Shown piece after piece: positions 25,103 through 32,851 of a DNA stretch of 64,000 nt. Positions within the stretch are counted from its first letter, which is position 1. Each line of letters starts with the position of its first letter. The position numbers and the translations under genes are program-made. Location: the NCBI GenBank assembly GCA_052035735.1, contig JBPOHI010000036.1, forward strand, positions 1 through 64,000, given 5' to 3'. Source of the stretch: JAGPDF01 sp052035735 (lineage in GTDB: Bacteria; Acidobacteriota; Thermoanaerobaculia; Multivoradales; JAGPDF01). The notes beneath the pieces are model-generated. The model was not told the origin of the DNA. It searched no databases and saw only the letters and a program-made list of their open reading frames with translations.

Positions 25103-26458
25103 ATGGCCGCTCCGCGCACGCTGTACGCCTGTCAGAGCTGCGGCTACCAGTCGACCAAGTGGCTGGGACGCTGCCCGGAGTGCGGCACCTGGTCGTCGTT
25201 CGTCGAGGAGGTCCGTGAGGCGCCGAAGCGCGCCGGCAAGGCCGGCGAACGCGCTTCGAATCTGCCGGTCGCGCTCTCGGAGATCGATCAGGAACAGGTC
25301 CTGCGCACGCCGTCGGGGATGCCGGCCCTCGACAGGGTGCTGGGTGGCGGCGTGGTGGCGGGAGGAGCGGTGCTCCTTGCCGGCGAGCCCGGGATCGGCA
25401 AGTCGACGCTCCTGCTGCAACTCGCGGCGCGCCTTGCCGGGCTCGATCGCAAAGTGCTCTATGCCAGCGCCGAGGAGTCGCCGCGCCAGCTTCGCCTGCG
25501 CGCCGAGCGCCTGGGCTGCGCCTCCAGCGACGTGCTGGTGGTGGGGGAGACGCGCCTCGAATCGGTGCTCGACGCGGCGCGCTCCGCAGAGCCGGCGGCA
25601 CTGCTCGTCGACTCCATCCAGGCGATCGCCAGCGACGAGCTCGAGAGCCCGCCGGGGTCGATCGGGCAGGTGAGGCATTGCGCCAACCGGTTGGTGGACT
25701 TCGCCAAGCGTTCGGAGTCGACTCTCTTTCTCGTCGGCCATGTGACGAAAGAGGGAACGATCGCCGGGCCGAAGTCGCTCGAGCACCTGGTGGACACGGT
25801 GCTCAACTTCGAAGGCGAGCGCGAGTCGGACTACCGCATCCTGCGCGCGGCGAAGAACCGCTTCGGTCCGACCGGCGAGATCGCCATGTTCGAGATGCGC
25901 GAATCGGGCCTCGAACCGGTGCTCGATCCGTCGCAAGTGCTGCTCGCGCGGCGCCGCCGCGGCGCGCCGGGCTCGGCCGTCCTGCCGACGCTCTCCGGCG
26001 CGCGGCCGCTGCTCGTCGAGACGCAGGCACTGGTGAACCCGACCAATTTCCCGTCGCCGAGGCGGATGAGCGTCGGCCTCGACGGCAACCGGGTGATCCT
26101 GCTCGTCGCCGTCCTCGAACGCTTCGCCCGGCTCGGCCTCGCCGACCGCGATGTCTTCTTGAACGTCGTCGGCGGCCTGGCGCTCAAGGAGCCCGCCGCC
26201 GACCTGGCCGTCGCCGCGGCCTTGATCTCCGCCTACCGCGGCGTGGCGCTGCCGCCCGACGCCGTCTTCTTCGGCGAGATCGGCCTGCTCGGCGAAGTCC
26301 GCCCGGTGAGCCAGGCCGAAGCCCGCCTGCGCGAAGCCGCCGCCCACGGCTTCAAACAGGCCTACCTGCCGCGCGCCGAAGGCCTCGCCAAACGCATCGA
26401 CCTGCAACTCACCCAAATTGCCACGCTCGAAGAGCTCGCCGAACAGCTGCCGGGGTAG
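25103..26458 (+). CDS. radA: DNA repair/recombination protein RadA (Sms)
   Basis: The 451-residue protein has an N-terminal C4 zinc finger (Cys10, 13, 24, 27), a RecA-like core with Walker A GEPGIGKST (94-102) and the RadA signature KNRFG, and a Lon-like C-terminal domain. It acts as a branch-migration helicase in homologous recombination. ATG 25103 begins just before the zinc finger and two bases after the mlaD stop, so it is probably the last gene of the dnaB row. Confidence 0.97.
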   Translation: MAAPRTLYACQSCGYQSTKWLGRCPECGTWSSFVEEVREAPKRAGKAGERASNLPVALSEIDQEQVLRTPSGMPALDRVLGGGVVAGGAVLLAGEPGIGKSTLLLQLAARLAGLDRKVLYASAEESPRQLRLRAERLGCASSDVLVVGETRLESVLDAARSAEPAALLVDSIQAIASDELESPPGSIGQVRHCANRLVDFAKRSESTLFLVGHVTKEGTIAGPKSLEHLVDTVLNFEGERESDYRILRAAKNRFGPTGEIAMFEMRESGLEPVLDPSQVLLARRRRGAPGSAVLPTLSGARPLLVETQALVNPTNFPSPRRMSVGLDGNRVILLVAVLERFARLGLADRDVFLNVVGGLALKEPAADLAVAAALISAYRGVALPPDAVFFGEIGLLGEVRPVSQAEARLREAAAHGFKQAYLPRAEGLAKRIDLQLTQIATLEELAEQLPG

Positions 26459-26624
26459 TGCGGCGCTTCGGTGGAGTTGGTCAAAGTTCTGATCGGACAG
26501 AGTCTCGAAGATGAAGAAGCACAGAGAACAAGGCCGGAGCGCAACCCGGAAGATCGGGCGAAAGAGGGTAGTTGCGCCGGTCTTGACTGCAGGCAGTTCA
26601 CCTGACGAGGAGCCGCCAGGTTCG

Positions 26625-27356
26625 ATGAGTGTCCGCACGAGCATGTTGGTGGCACTGGGCTTCCTGCTGTGCCTGATCGCTCTTCTTGTCCTCGAGGAGC
26701 CGCAGAGCAGCGGGTATCGAACGTACTTGAGTGGGGTTGTCACTTGTTCGGTCGGAGTTCTCGCAATTCTTGGACCGGTCAGGTGGCGATTGTGGCGGCT
26801 CGCGGGACTGCTGCGAGATGGCGGCTGGTCGCTGGAACGTCGCAGCTACCTGGGTAGCGGGCGTTCCTGTGTCGACCTGGTGCTGGCCGTTTCTCTCGTA
26901 ACACTCGTCGTTCTGGCCATTCTCGATACAGCTACAATTCCACTGGCAGGATTCAGAATTGCGTTTATCGCTGCGATCGGCGCTATTGGATTCTTCATCA
27001 TGAAAACTTGGGCGTGGCTGCGGCGGCGACTTCGACGGTGGCGTCGATCTCGCCGTAGGGTGCGTTTTTCGCTCTGGCGGGATTCGAGCGCAGGGCATAG
27101 ATTCTGTTCGATGTCTCGCGAAGATCGTGGTGGTTCACGCGACGAACTGCTGGTTGTCTCTAGAAGGGCATTCTCCCGAGCGATTTGCATCCCTCCAGAA
27201 TCACTGGTTCGAAGCGGAGAGCGTGGTCCGGGCAGGAAGGCTAGCGGTGGAGAGAGTTCGCACGGGCACCGACTGGCAAGGTCTGGGACTCGTCAATCCG
27301 CCTTCGTCGATACGGATCCGGGTAAAGGCGATTCGCACGGTAGATTCGTTCGATGA
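26625..27356 (+). CDS. Hypothetical multi-span membrane protein, C-terminus uncertain
   Basis: From ATG 26625 the 243-residue product has four likely membrane segments (about residues 7-25, 35-55, 83-105 and 108-130), then an Arg/Trp-rich loop (WLRRRLRRWRRSRRRVRF). A longer start at 26511 is possible. After about 27060 the codon pattern looks poor in this frame and better in the +1 frame, so the true protein may shift frame or end earlier. No family recognised. The region has visibly lower GC than its neighbours (34 of 60 bases G/C at 26701-26760). Confidence 0.4.
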   Translation: MSVRTSMLVALGFLLCLIALLVLEEPQSSGYRTYLSGVVTCSVGVLAILGPVRWRLWRLAGLLRDGGWSLERRSYLGSGRSCVDLVLAVSLVTLVVLAILDTATIPLAGFRIAFIAAIGAIGFFIMKTWAWLRRRLRRWRRSRRRVRFSLWRDSSAGHRFCSMSREDRGGSRDELLVVSRRAFSRAICIPPESLVRSGERGPGRKASGGESSHGHRLARSGTRQSAFVDTDPGKGDSHGRFVR

Positions 27357-27453
27357 CATCGGGGCCAATCCCTCGGGCTTGAACTTCTACCGGGCACCCC
27401 GAGGGTGGGAGCTCTGGAAGGCTGCGTGGTGGTGGAATCTTTCGCCATGGTAG
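27127..27453 (+). CDS. Hypothetical protein or frameshifted continuation
   Basis: The 108-residue frame beginning at GTG 27127 overlaps the previous gene in another frame. It has good third-position GC and protein-like composition with many Trp residues (NHWFEAESVVRAGRLAVERV, GWELWKAAWWWNLSPW). In frame it is open upstream to a TGA at 27001, so it may be the true C-terminus of the membrane protein if a frameshift lies between 27003 and 27120. No ribosome site is clear and no family is recognised. Confidence 0.35.
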   Translation: MVVHATNCWLSLEGHSPERFASLQNHWFEAESVVRAGRLAVERVRTGTDWQGLGLVNPPSSIRIRVKAIRTVDSFDDIGANPSGLNFYRAPRGWELWKAAWWWNLSPW

Positions 27454-27518
27454 GCGTCGCGAGGCATCGCGGCTCGAGTAGGCTCCATGCAGGTGATGAG
27501 TGTCGGAGTGAGGCGGAC

Positions 27519-28028
27519 ATGAGCCGATTGGCGAAAGTGATTTTCGTTGCCACCGTCCTGGGGTGCTCTATCGAAGGACCTACTTGCGGACAGCCTGCCC
27601 AACTCCGGACGAAAGAGCAGCAGGTGAAGGATTTCGTCCTGGCTGCGAACCAGGGTTGGGTCGAGGCAGCTCGCACGTTGGACGATGAGCAGCTTCCGAA
27701 GTGGTTCTCGGGGAAGGCGCTGGAGGACGAGCGGCAACAGATCGCCGTCGGGCGAGAGCATCAGTTCCGCATCGACTACGAGCCGCCGGAGATCTCCTTG
27801 CAGTTGGTCCAGACCGCTGAAGGAGTTGGGGAGGCGACCGTCGTTACGGAGGAGGGCTGGGCCTATCGCACGATCGAAGTGCCGACGGAGAAGTGCCTTT
27901 TTCAAGTCGACCGTAACCGGACTCGCGTCACCTATCGCCTGAAGATCATTGGCGGAGAATGGAGCATATTCAGTTCCGAGAGCGAGCAACTTGCCGAGCG
28001 CCCGGCGAGAAAGCCGTGTGATCCCTAG
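27519..28028 (+). CDS. Hypothetical lipoprotein
   Basis: The 169-residue product opens with a short signal and lipobox-like FVATVLGCSIEG (Cys15), then a soluble domain with strands such as YEPPEISLQLVQTAEGVGEATV and VTYRLKIIGGEWSIF at the C-terminus, resembling small SnoaL/DUF-type folds. ATG 27519 is preferred over upstream ATGs in the same frame because it gives the signal. No family recognised. It is convergent with the EAL gene. Confidence 0.55.
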   Translation: MSRLAKVIFVATVLGCSIEGPTCGQPAQLRTKEQQVKDFVLAANQGWVEAARTLDDEQLPKWFSGKALEDERQQIAVGREHQFRIDYEPPEISLQLVQTAEGVGEATVVTEEGWAYRTIEVPTEKCLFQVDRNRTRVTYRLKIIGGEWSIFSSESEQLAERPARKPCDP

Positions 28029-28086
28029 CGGCTCGATGAGACGAATCGGGTGGAAATGAGGCCCCGCAGGCCGCCAGTCGCCGCTT

Positions 28087-28818
28087 CTACCGCGATGTCC
28101 CCGGCCAGATGAGGTCGGGGGCGGGGTAGGCGGGGCGGCCGAGGAGGTAGCCCTGGGCGTAGTCGACGCCGGCTTCGACGGCGGCTTCGAACTCCGCGGG
28201 GGTTTCGATCCCCTCGGCGACCGTCTTGGCGTTCATCTCCTTGCACAGACTGACGATCGAACAGAGGAGCTTGAACGGCCGGTTGCCTGGCGCGCAGCCG
28301 AGGATGAGCTCGCGATCGAGCTTGACGATCTCGGGCTGGAGGTCGGCGATGTACTTGAGGTTCGAGAAGCCGGCGCCCAGGTCGTCGATGGCGAGCGACA
28401 TGCCCTTCTGGCGGATCTCCGCCAGCACGCTGTGGCACTGGGTGAAGTACTTGATCGGCACCGACTCGGTGATCTCCACCGTGATCGGGTGGCGGTGGCG
28501 GAACATCGGATCGTCCGGCCGCACCAGCCAGCCGTAGTCGAACTCATGCGGATCGATGTTGAGAAAGAGAGGGTAGTGCTGGCAGAGGCGCACCGCCTGG
28601 TCGCGGTGGAGGCGCCCGAGCTCGGCGACGCGTCCGGCCTGGACCGCGGCGTCGAACATCTCCGGAGTGCTCTTGAACAGCGGGTGCGGGTTCCTCGCCA
28701 GCGCCTCGTAAGCGAGGATCCGCCGCTTGTGGATGTCGGCGATCGGCTGGAAGACGATGCCGACTTTGGCGGCATCGACGAGCTCGTGAATCGCGCGGAT
28801 CTTCTCGGCGGTCAGCAT
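28087..28818 (-). CDS. EAL-domain cyclic-di-GMP phosphodiesterase
   Basis: This 243-residue, single-domain protein shows the catalytic set of an active EAL enzyme: YEALAR (Glu38), LNIDP, the Glu in EITES, IDDLGAG, VKLDR, VAEGIET and AQGYLLGRP. It should linearise cyclic-di-GMP. There is no sensor domain, only a short N-terminal helix, so activity may depend on a partner or constitutive expression. ATG 28818 has an AGGAG-like site upstream. It follows purC by 50 bases and is probably the last gene of a cyclase-purC-EAL operon. Confidence 0.9.
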   Translation of the reverse strand: MLTAEKIRAIHELVDAAKVGIVFQPIADIHKRRILAYEALARNPHPLFKSTPEMFDAAVQAGRVAELGRLHRDQAVRLCQHYPLFLNIDPHEFDYGWLVRPDDPMFRHRHPITVEITESVPIKYFTQCHSVLAEIRQKGMSLAIDDLGAGFSNLKYIADLQPEIVKLDRELILGCAPGNRPFKLLCSIVSLCKEMNAKTVAEGIETPAEFEAAVEAGVDYAQGYLLGRPAYPAPDLIWPGTSR

Positions 28819-28868
28819 TCCCGGCTCCTGTCCTTCGTGACCTATCGGCGCAGCGCCAGACTCCGGCG

Positions 28869-29774
28869 TCAGAGCCGCGGCTCGCGCCCCGTCAGCCTGC
28901 GGAACGCCTCGACGTAGCGCTCGCGCGTTCCGGCGACCACCTCCGCCGGCAGCTCCGGCGGTGTCGACTCGTGATCCCAGCCGCTTTCGTCCAGCCAGTT
29001 GCGGACGAACTGCTTGTCGAATGACGCCGGTTCGCTTCCCGGCTTCCATGCCGCCGCTTCCCAATAGCGCGACGAGTCCGGCGTGAGCGCTTCGTCGATG
29101 AGCACGATCTCGCCCGCGATGACGCCGAACTCGAACTTGGTGTCGGCGAGCAGCAGCCCCAGGGACTCGGCATGGGCGGCGCCGGCGCGGTAGAGGTCGA
29201 GCGTGAGGCTTCGGAGGCGTTCCGCGGTGGCGGTGCCGACCCCCGCGGCCAGCGTCGCGAAATCGACGTTCTCGTCGTGTCCCGACTCCGCCTTCGTCGC
29301 TGGCGTGAAGATCGGCCCGGCGAGGCGGCTGGCGCGCTCGAGGCCTGCGGGCAGCGGGATGCCGCAGGCGGTGCCGGCAGCCTTGTACTCCTTGTACGCG
29401 CTGCCAGCCAGGTAGCCACGTGCGACGCACTCGAACGGCACCACCGCCGCCTTTTTCACCAGCACGGAACGACCCTCGAGCTGGCGCGCATGGCGTTGCA
29501 GCTCGGCGGGGAAGGCGCCGACCTCGGTCGCGAGCAGATGATTGGGGACGATCGTGGAGAGGCGGTCCATCCAGAAGTTGGTCAGCTGAGTGAGGATCCT
29601 GCCCTTGCCCGGAATCGCCGGGCGCAGGATGTGGTCGTAGGCCGAGAGCCGATCGGTCGCGACCAGCAGGATCCTGTCGCCGAGGTCGTAGATGTCGCGC
29701 ACCTTGCCGCGCCGCGGGGCGGGCAGACCGGGGAGGTCGGTCTGCCAGACGGAGCCTTCGTCACCTGTCGTCAC
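28869..29774 (-). CDS. purC: Phosphoribosylaminoimidazole-succinocarboxamide synthase
   Basis: The 301-residue enzyme joins aspartate to CAIR in purine synthesis. RRGKVRDIYDLGDRILLVATD, LSAYDHILRPAIPGKG, SVLVKKAAVVPFECVARGY and the C-terminal KFEFGVIAGEIVLIDEALTPDSSRYW are diagnostic. It is of the longer (about 300-residue) type rather than the 240-residue one. The start is GTG at 29774 with an AAGGAG site nine bases upstream. It is 35 bases downstream of the cyclase-fold gene. Confidence 0.97.
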   Translation of the reverse strand: MTTGDEGSVWQTDLPGLPAPRRGKVRDIYDLGDRILLVATDRLSAYDHILRPAIPGKGRILTQLTNFWMDRLSTIVPNHLLATEVGAFPAELQRHARQLEGRSVLVKKAAVVPFECVARGYLAGSAYKEYKAAGTACGIPLPAGLERASRLAGPIFTPATKAESGHDENVDFATLAAGVGTATAERLRSLTLDLYRAGAAHAESLGLLLADTKFEFGVIAGEIVLIDEALTPDSSRYWEAAAWKPGSEPASFDKQFVRNWLDESGWDHESTPPELPAEVVAGTRERYVEAFRRLTGREPRL

Positions 29775-29809
29775 TGGGGTCGTTCTCCTTGCTCGTAGGT
29801 TCGCCTGGG

Positions 29810-31813
29810 TCACTTGCTCAACGCCGAACTGAACTCGCGTTCGATCAGCTCCATGATGCTGCCGCGCAGCTCGACCAGGGTATTGTCCCCCCAGAGCGCC
29901 GCGTCGACGATCTCGTAAACGGGCAGCCGGTCGAGGCCCTTCAGGTGGGCGACGCCGAGCTTGCGGATGCCGACCAGAAGGCTGCCGTTCGGCGTGTCCA
30001 CCTTGACCGCGACGTAGGTCCGTTCGCCATCGAGCAGGCGGAAGATCCGGTTGCCTGCGGACTCCTTCTCGAGGCGCTGGATGAAGTCGAGCGTCGCGAC
30101 GATGCCCTCGTTGACCAGCGAGCCGTTCGGATTGATGTAGGAGTAGAAGCCGCGGGCCTCTTCGAGCTTGTTGACGACGTCGAGGTTCTGCCGCGTCATC
30201 GGCGCGAAGAAGCGGTTGACGACCGTCTCCGGATATCCCAGGGTGATGAGCAGCGTCTTGATCTCGTCGATCTCGCGCGACGCCTTGCCCGAGGTCAGCC
30301 GGGTGAGCTCGACCACGCCGTGGCCGAAGAACTCGTAGCGGTCGCCGCCCTCCTCCTTGCCGCCGATCTGGATCGGCAGCAGCCGGTACTGGCCGTGGTT
30401 GAGCGCGATGCGCAGGCCGTTCGAGAACGGAAAGCCGCGCGCCAGCGCCTCGCGATAGGCGCGCTGGATGTGCATCGCGAGGATGAGCAGGTGGTGCGCC
30501 TCGCGGCTCGAGTAGAAGGCGCCGTCGCCCAGGTACTTCTCGAGCTTGGCCTTGTGCTGAAAGGCGAGCCGGTTCACCTTGCGCTGAAACCGGAACATCA
30601 TGCGGAAGGAGCGGTCCTGCTCGAGCGCGCCAGAGCGCCTGAGCAGCGAGACCGTCTCGGTGAAGTCCGAGATGTCGTAAATGAGCCCGAAGCGGGCGAC
30701 CAGCGGATCGACCACCCAGGGGGCCATGAAGTCGAGTGGCCGGGTGCTCGAGGAGAGGCGGATCGGCGCCGTCGTGTTGCCGATTCCGACGCGGGTCGAG
30801 AAGCGTTCGCGGCCCAGGACGTGGTCGCCGTCGCGTTCGACGGCGACGATGCTGCGCCGCAGCGCATGGAAGAGCTCGAACTCCTTGAGCTTGACGAGCA
30901 GACTCTCCCAGACCTGGATCCAGGCCGGAGGCAGCAGCCGGGCGGGGTCGTAGCTGGGGCGGCCAGCGAGGAAGGTCAGGTAGCCGGAGCGGTTCAGGTG
31001 CAGTCGCGGATCCTTGCCGGGCTCCTCGCCGAGCAGCCGCGCGAGGTGCTGCAGCTCGCTGTCCCTGCGCAGAAGATCGGAGTACCACTCATGGACCTGC
31101 ATCAGGCGCAGACGGAAGTCCCGGCCGTCGAGTCTCAGGCAGCCGGCGAAGTACCCGGCAAGCTCGGCGAGATTCGGGCTGATGTGATCCTCGGTAAAGA
31201 TGAGGACGTTGTCCTTCATCCGCGTGAGCAGGGCCGGGAAGATCTGCTGCTCGACCTCTTCGGTGTCCGTGGAGAGCCGGTTGACCAGGTCGTAGGTCAG
31301 ATTCGACAGACGGTCGAGCGTCCGGTGGTAGACGCGATAGCGGAACTCGTCGCCGTTCTGCTTGGCCCAGACCAGGTCGCGGCGCAGCAGGCGCTTGGTG
31401 GTCTCCTTGAAGCCGCGGGCGATGGCGCCGGAGTGGTAGAGCCAGAGGATGCCCGGAAAGCTCCTGCCGTAGCTTGCCGTGATCGAGTTCTCGGTGGCGC
31501 GGGTGAGGAGCAGGCGGTAGCGCTCCCAGGCGCCGGCGAAGGCGGAGGAGTCGAAGGCGATCCGCTGCAGGGTGGCGTACTCGACCTCCTCCTCCTGGGC
31601 GAGATAGCCCTCGAAGGCGCGGTCCAGGGCAGCAAGCTCGGGTGTCATCAGCACGGGATACCCGTAGAGCGGCGTCGCGGACTCATCCTCCTGGTAGATG
31701 CGCAGCTGCGCAGGGAGGATCTGATCGGCGTCGGGCACGAGACGGCGGACCTCCTCGGGGTTTCTGCCGAGGAAGTTGAACGGGCCGGTCAGCTGTTGTG
31801 GAGCAGGGATCAT
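29810..31813 (-). CDS. Divergent class III nucleotide-cyclase-domain protein with long helical N-terminus
   Basis: The 667-residue protein has a helical N-terminal region (about 1-360) of unknown family, then a cyclase-homology domain (about 370-500) with LIYDISDFTETVS (first metal Asp), KYLGDGAF (second metal site) and FFGHGVVELTRL. In that last motif the catalytic Asn of the GxxVNxxxR pattern is a Val although the Arg is kept. A C-terminal domain of about 140 residues follows. No membrane span is visible. ATG 31813 is the first start; divergent from the GT2 gene. Production of cAMP or cGMP is possible but the missing Asn makes it uncertain. Confidence 0.55.
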   Translation of the reverse strand: MIPAPQQLTGPFNFLGRNPEEVRRLVPDADQILPAQLRIYQEDESATPLYGYPVLMTPELAALDRAFEGYLAQEEEVEYATLQRIAFDSSAFAGAWERYRLLLTRATENSITASYGRSFPGILWLYHSGAIARGFKETTKRLLRRDLVWAKQNGDEFRYRVYHRTLDRLSNLTYDLVNRLSTDTEEVEQQIFPALLTRMKDNVLIFTEDHISPNLAELAGYFAGCLRLDGRDFRLRLMQVHEWYSDLLRRDSELQHLARLLGEEPGKDPRLHLNRSGYLTFLAGRPSYDPARLLPPAWIQVWESLLVKLKEFELFHALRRSIVAVERDGDHVLGRERFSTRVGIGNTTAPIRLSSSTRPLDFMAPWVVDPLVARFGLIYDISDFTETVSLLRRSGALEQDRSFRMMFRFQRKVNRLAFQHKAKLEKYLGDGAFYSSREAHHLLILAMHIQRAYREALARGFPFSNGLRIALNHGQYRLLPIQIGGKEEGGDRYEFFGHGVVELTRLTSGKASREIDEIKTLLITLGYPETVVNRFFAPMTRQNLDVVNKLEEARGFYSYINPNGSLVNEGIVATLDFIQRLEKESAGNRIFRLLDGERTYVAVKVDTPNGSLLVGIRKLGVAHLKGLDRLPVYEIVDAALWGDNTLVELRGSIMELIEREFSSALSK

Positions 31814-31858
31814 CTTTTGATTGCTACAATATCGCGGCTGCCCCCGGGCGGCTCGCCC

Positions 31859-32851
31859 ATGACCCGCCCAACTTCCCCCCAGCCCGCAGTGGGCACCCCG
31901 GTGCCCTCCGGCTCCCTGCCGGTCGACGTCTCCGTGCTGGTGCCCGTTCTCGACGAGGCCGGAACCGTGCTCGATCTCGCCCGTCGGGTGCGGGACGCCA
32001 TCGCGCCGCTGGGCCTCGCCTACGAGATCATCTTCGTCGACGACGGCTCGCGCGACGCCACCTGCGAACGGGTGCGCGAGGCGCGCGAGCTCGACCCGCG
32101 GGTGAAGCTGGTTCGCCTGCGGCGCAACTTCGGCAAGGCCGCTGCCCTGACCGCTGGCTTCGACCTCGCTTCCGGGCGTCTGGTCGTCACCCTCGACGGC
32201 GACCTGCAGGACGATCCCGACGAGATCCCGCGCATGCTCGAGACCCTCGAGAACGGGAATTTCGATCTCGTCTCGGGATGGAAGCACGAGCGCAAGGATC
32301 CGCTCTCCAAGACGCTTCCCTCGCTGCTCTTCAACTGGGCGACGCGCAAGCTCGCCCAGGTCGATCTGCATGACTTCAACTGCGGCTTCAAGGTCTACCG
32401 GCGCGAGGTGCTCGAGGAGGTGCCGATCTACGGCGAGCTGCATCGCTATATCCCGGTGCTCGCCAGCCGCCGCGGATTCGCGGTGGGCGAGCTCGCGGTA
32501 CGCCATCACCCGCGCCGGCACGGCGTCAGCAAGTACGGGTGGGATCGCTTCTACAAAGGGCTGCTCGACCTGTTGACGGTGCTGTTCATCACCAAGTACA
32601 CGCGCCGCCCGCTGCATCTGTTCGGCGCGCTGGGGCTCGTGGGTCTGGGCTCCGGACTGCTGATCAACTGCTATCTCGCGCTGCGTTGGTTCATGGGCGA
32701 GCCGCTGTCGAACCGGCCGCTGTTGCTCCTCGGCTCGCTGCTCATGCTGATCGGATTGCAGGTGCTGATGACCGGGCTCCTGGCGGAGATGATGACCCAC
32801 AAGACCTTCCGCCGCAGGGACAGCTATTCCGTCAAGGAGCTGCTCGATTAG
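31859..32851 (+). CDS. Family 2 glycosyltransferase (dolichyl/undecaprenyl-phosphate type)
   Basis: The 330-residue protein has a GT-A catalytic domain with VDDGSRDAT (about residue 60), DGDLQDDPDEIP and DFNCGFKVYRRE. Two membrane helices (about 250-310) sit at the C-terminus, as in ArnC/GtrB-type enzymes that load a lipid carrier with sugar. ATG 31859 is followed by a Pro/Ser-rich lead before the first beta strand. The next glycosyltransferase starts within its stop codon, so both probably act on one glycan. Confidence 0.9.
   Translation: MTRPTSPQPAVGTPVPSGSLPVDVSVLVPVLDEAGTVLDLARRVRDAIAPLGLAYEIIFVDDGSRDATCERVREARELDPRVKLVRLRRNFGKAAALTAGFDLASGRLVVTLDGDLQDDPDEIPRMLETLENGNFDLVSGWKHERKDPLSKTLPSLLFNWATRKLAQVDLHDFNCGFKVYRREVLEEVPIYGELHRYIPVLASRRGFAVGELAVRHHPRRHGVSKYGWDRFYKGLLDLLTVLFITKYTRRPLHLFGALGLVGLGSGLLINCYLALRWFMGEPLSNRPLLLLGSLLMLIGLQVLMTGLLAEMMTHKTFRRRDSYSVKELLD

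Noticed and set aside
29789..31858. Long plus frame upstream of GT2
   Set aside because: It is the complement of the cyclase-like gene; the GT2 fold begins only after 31859.
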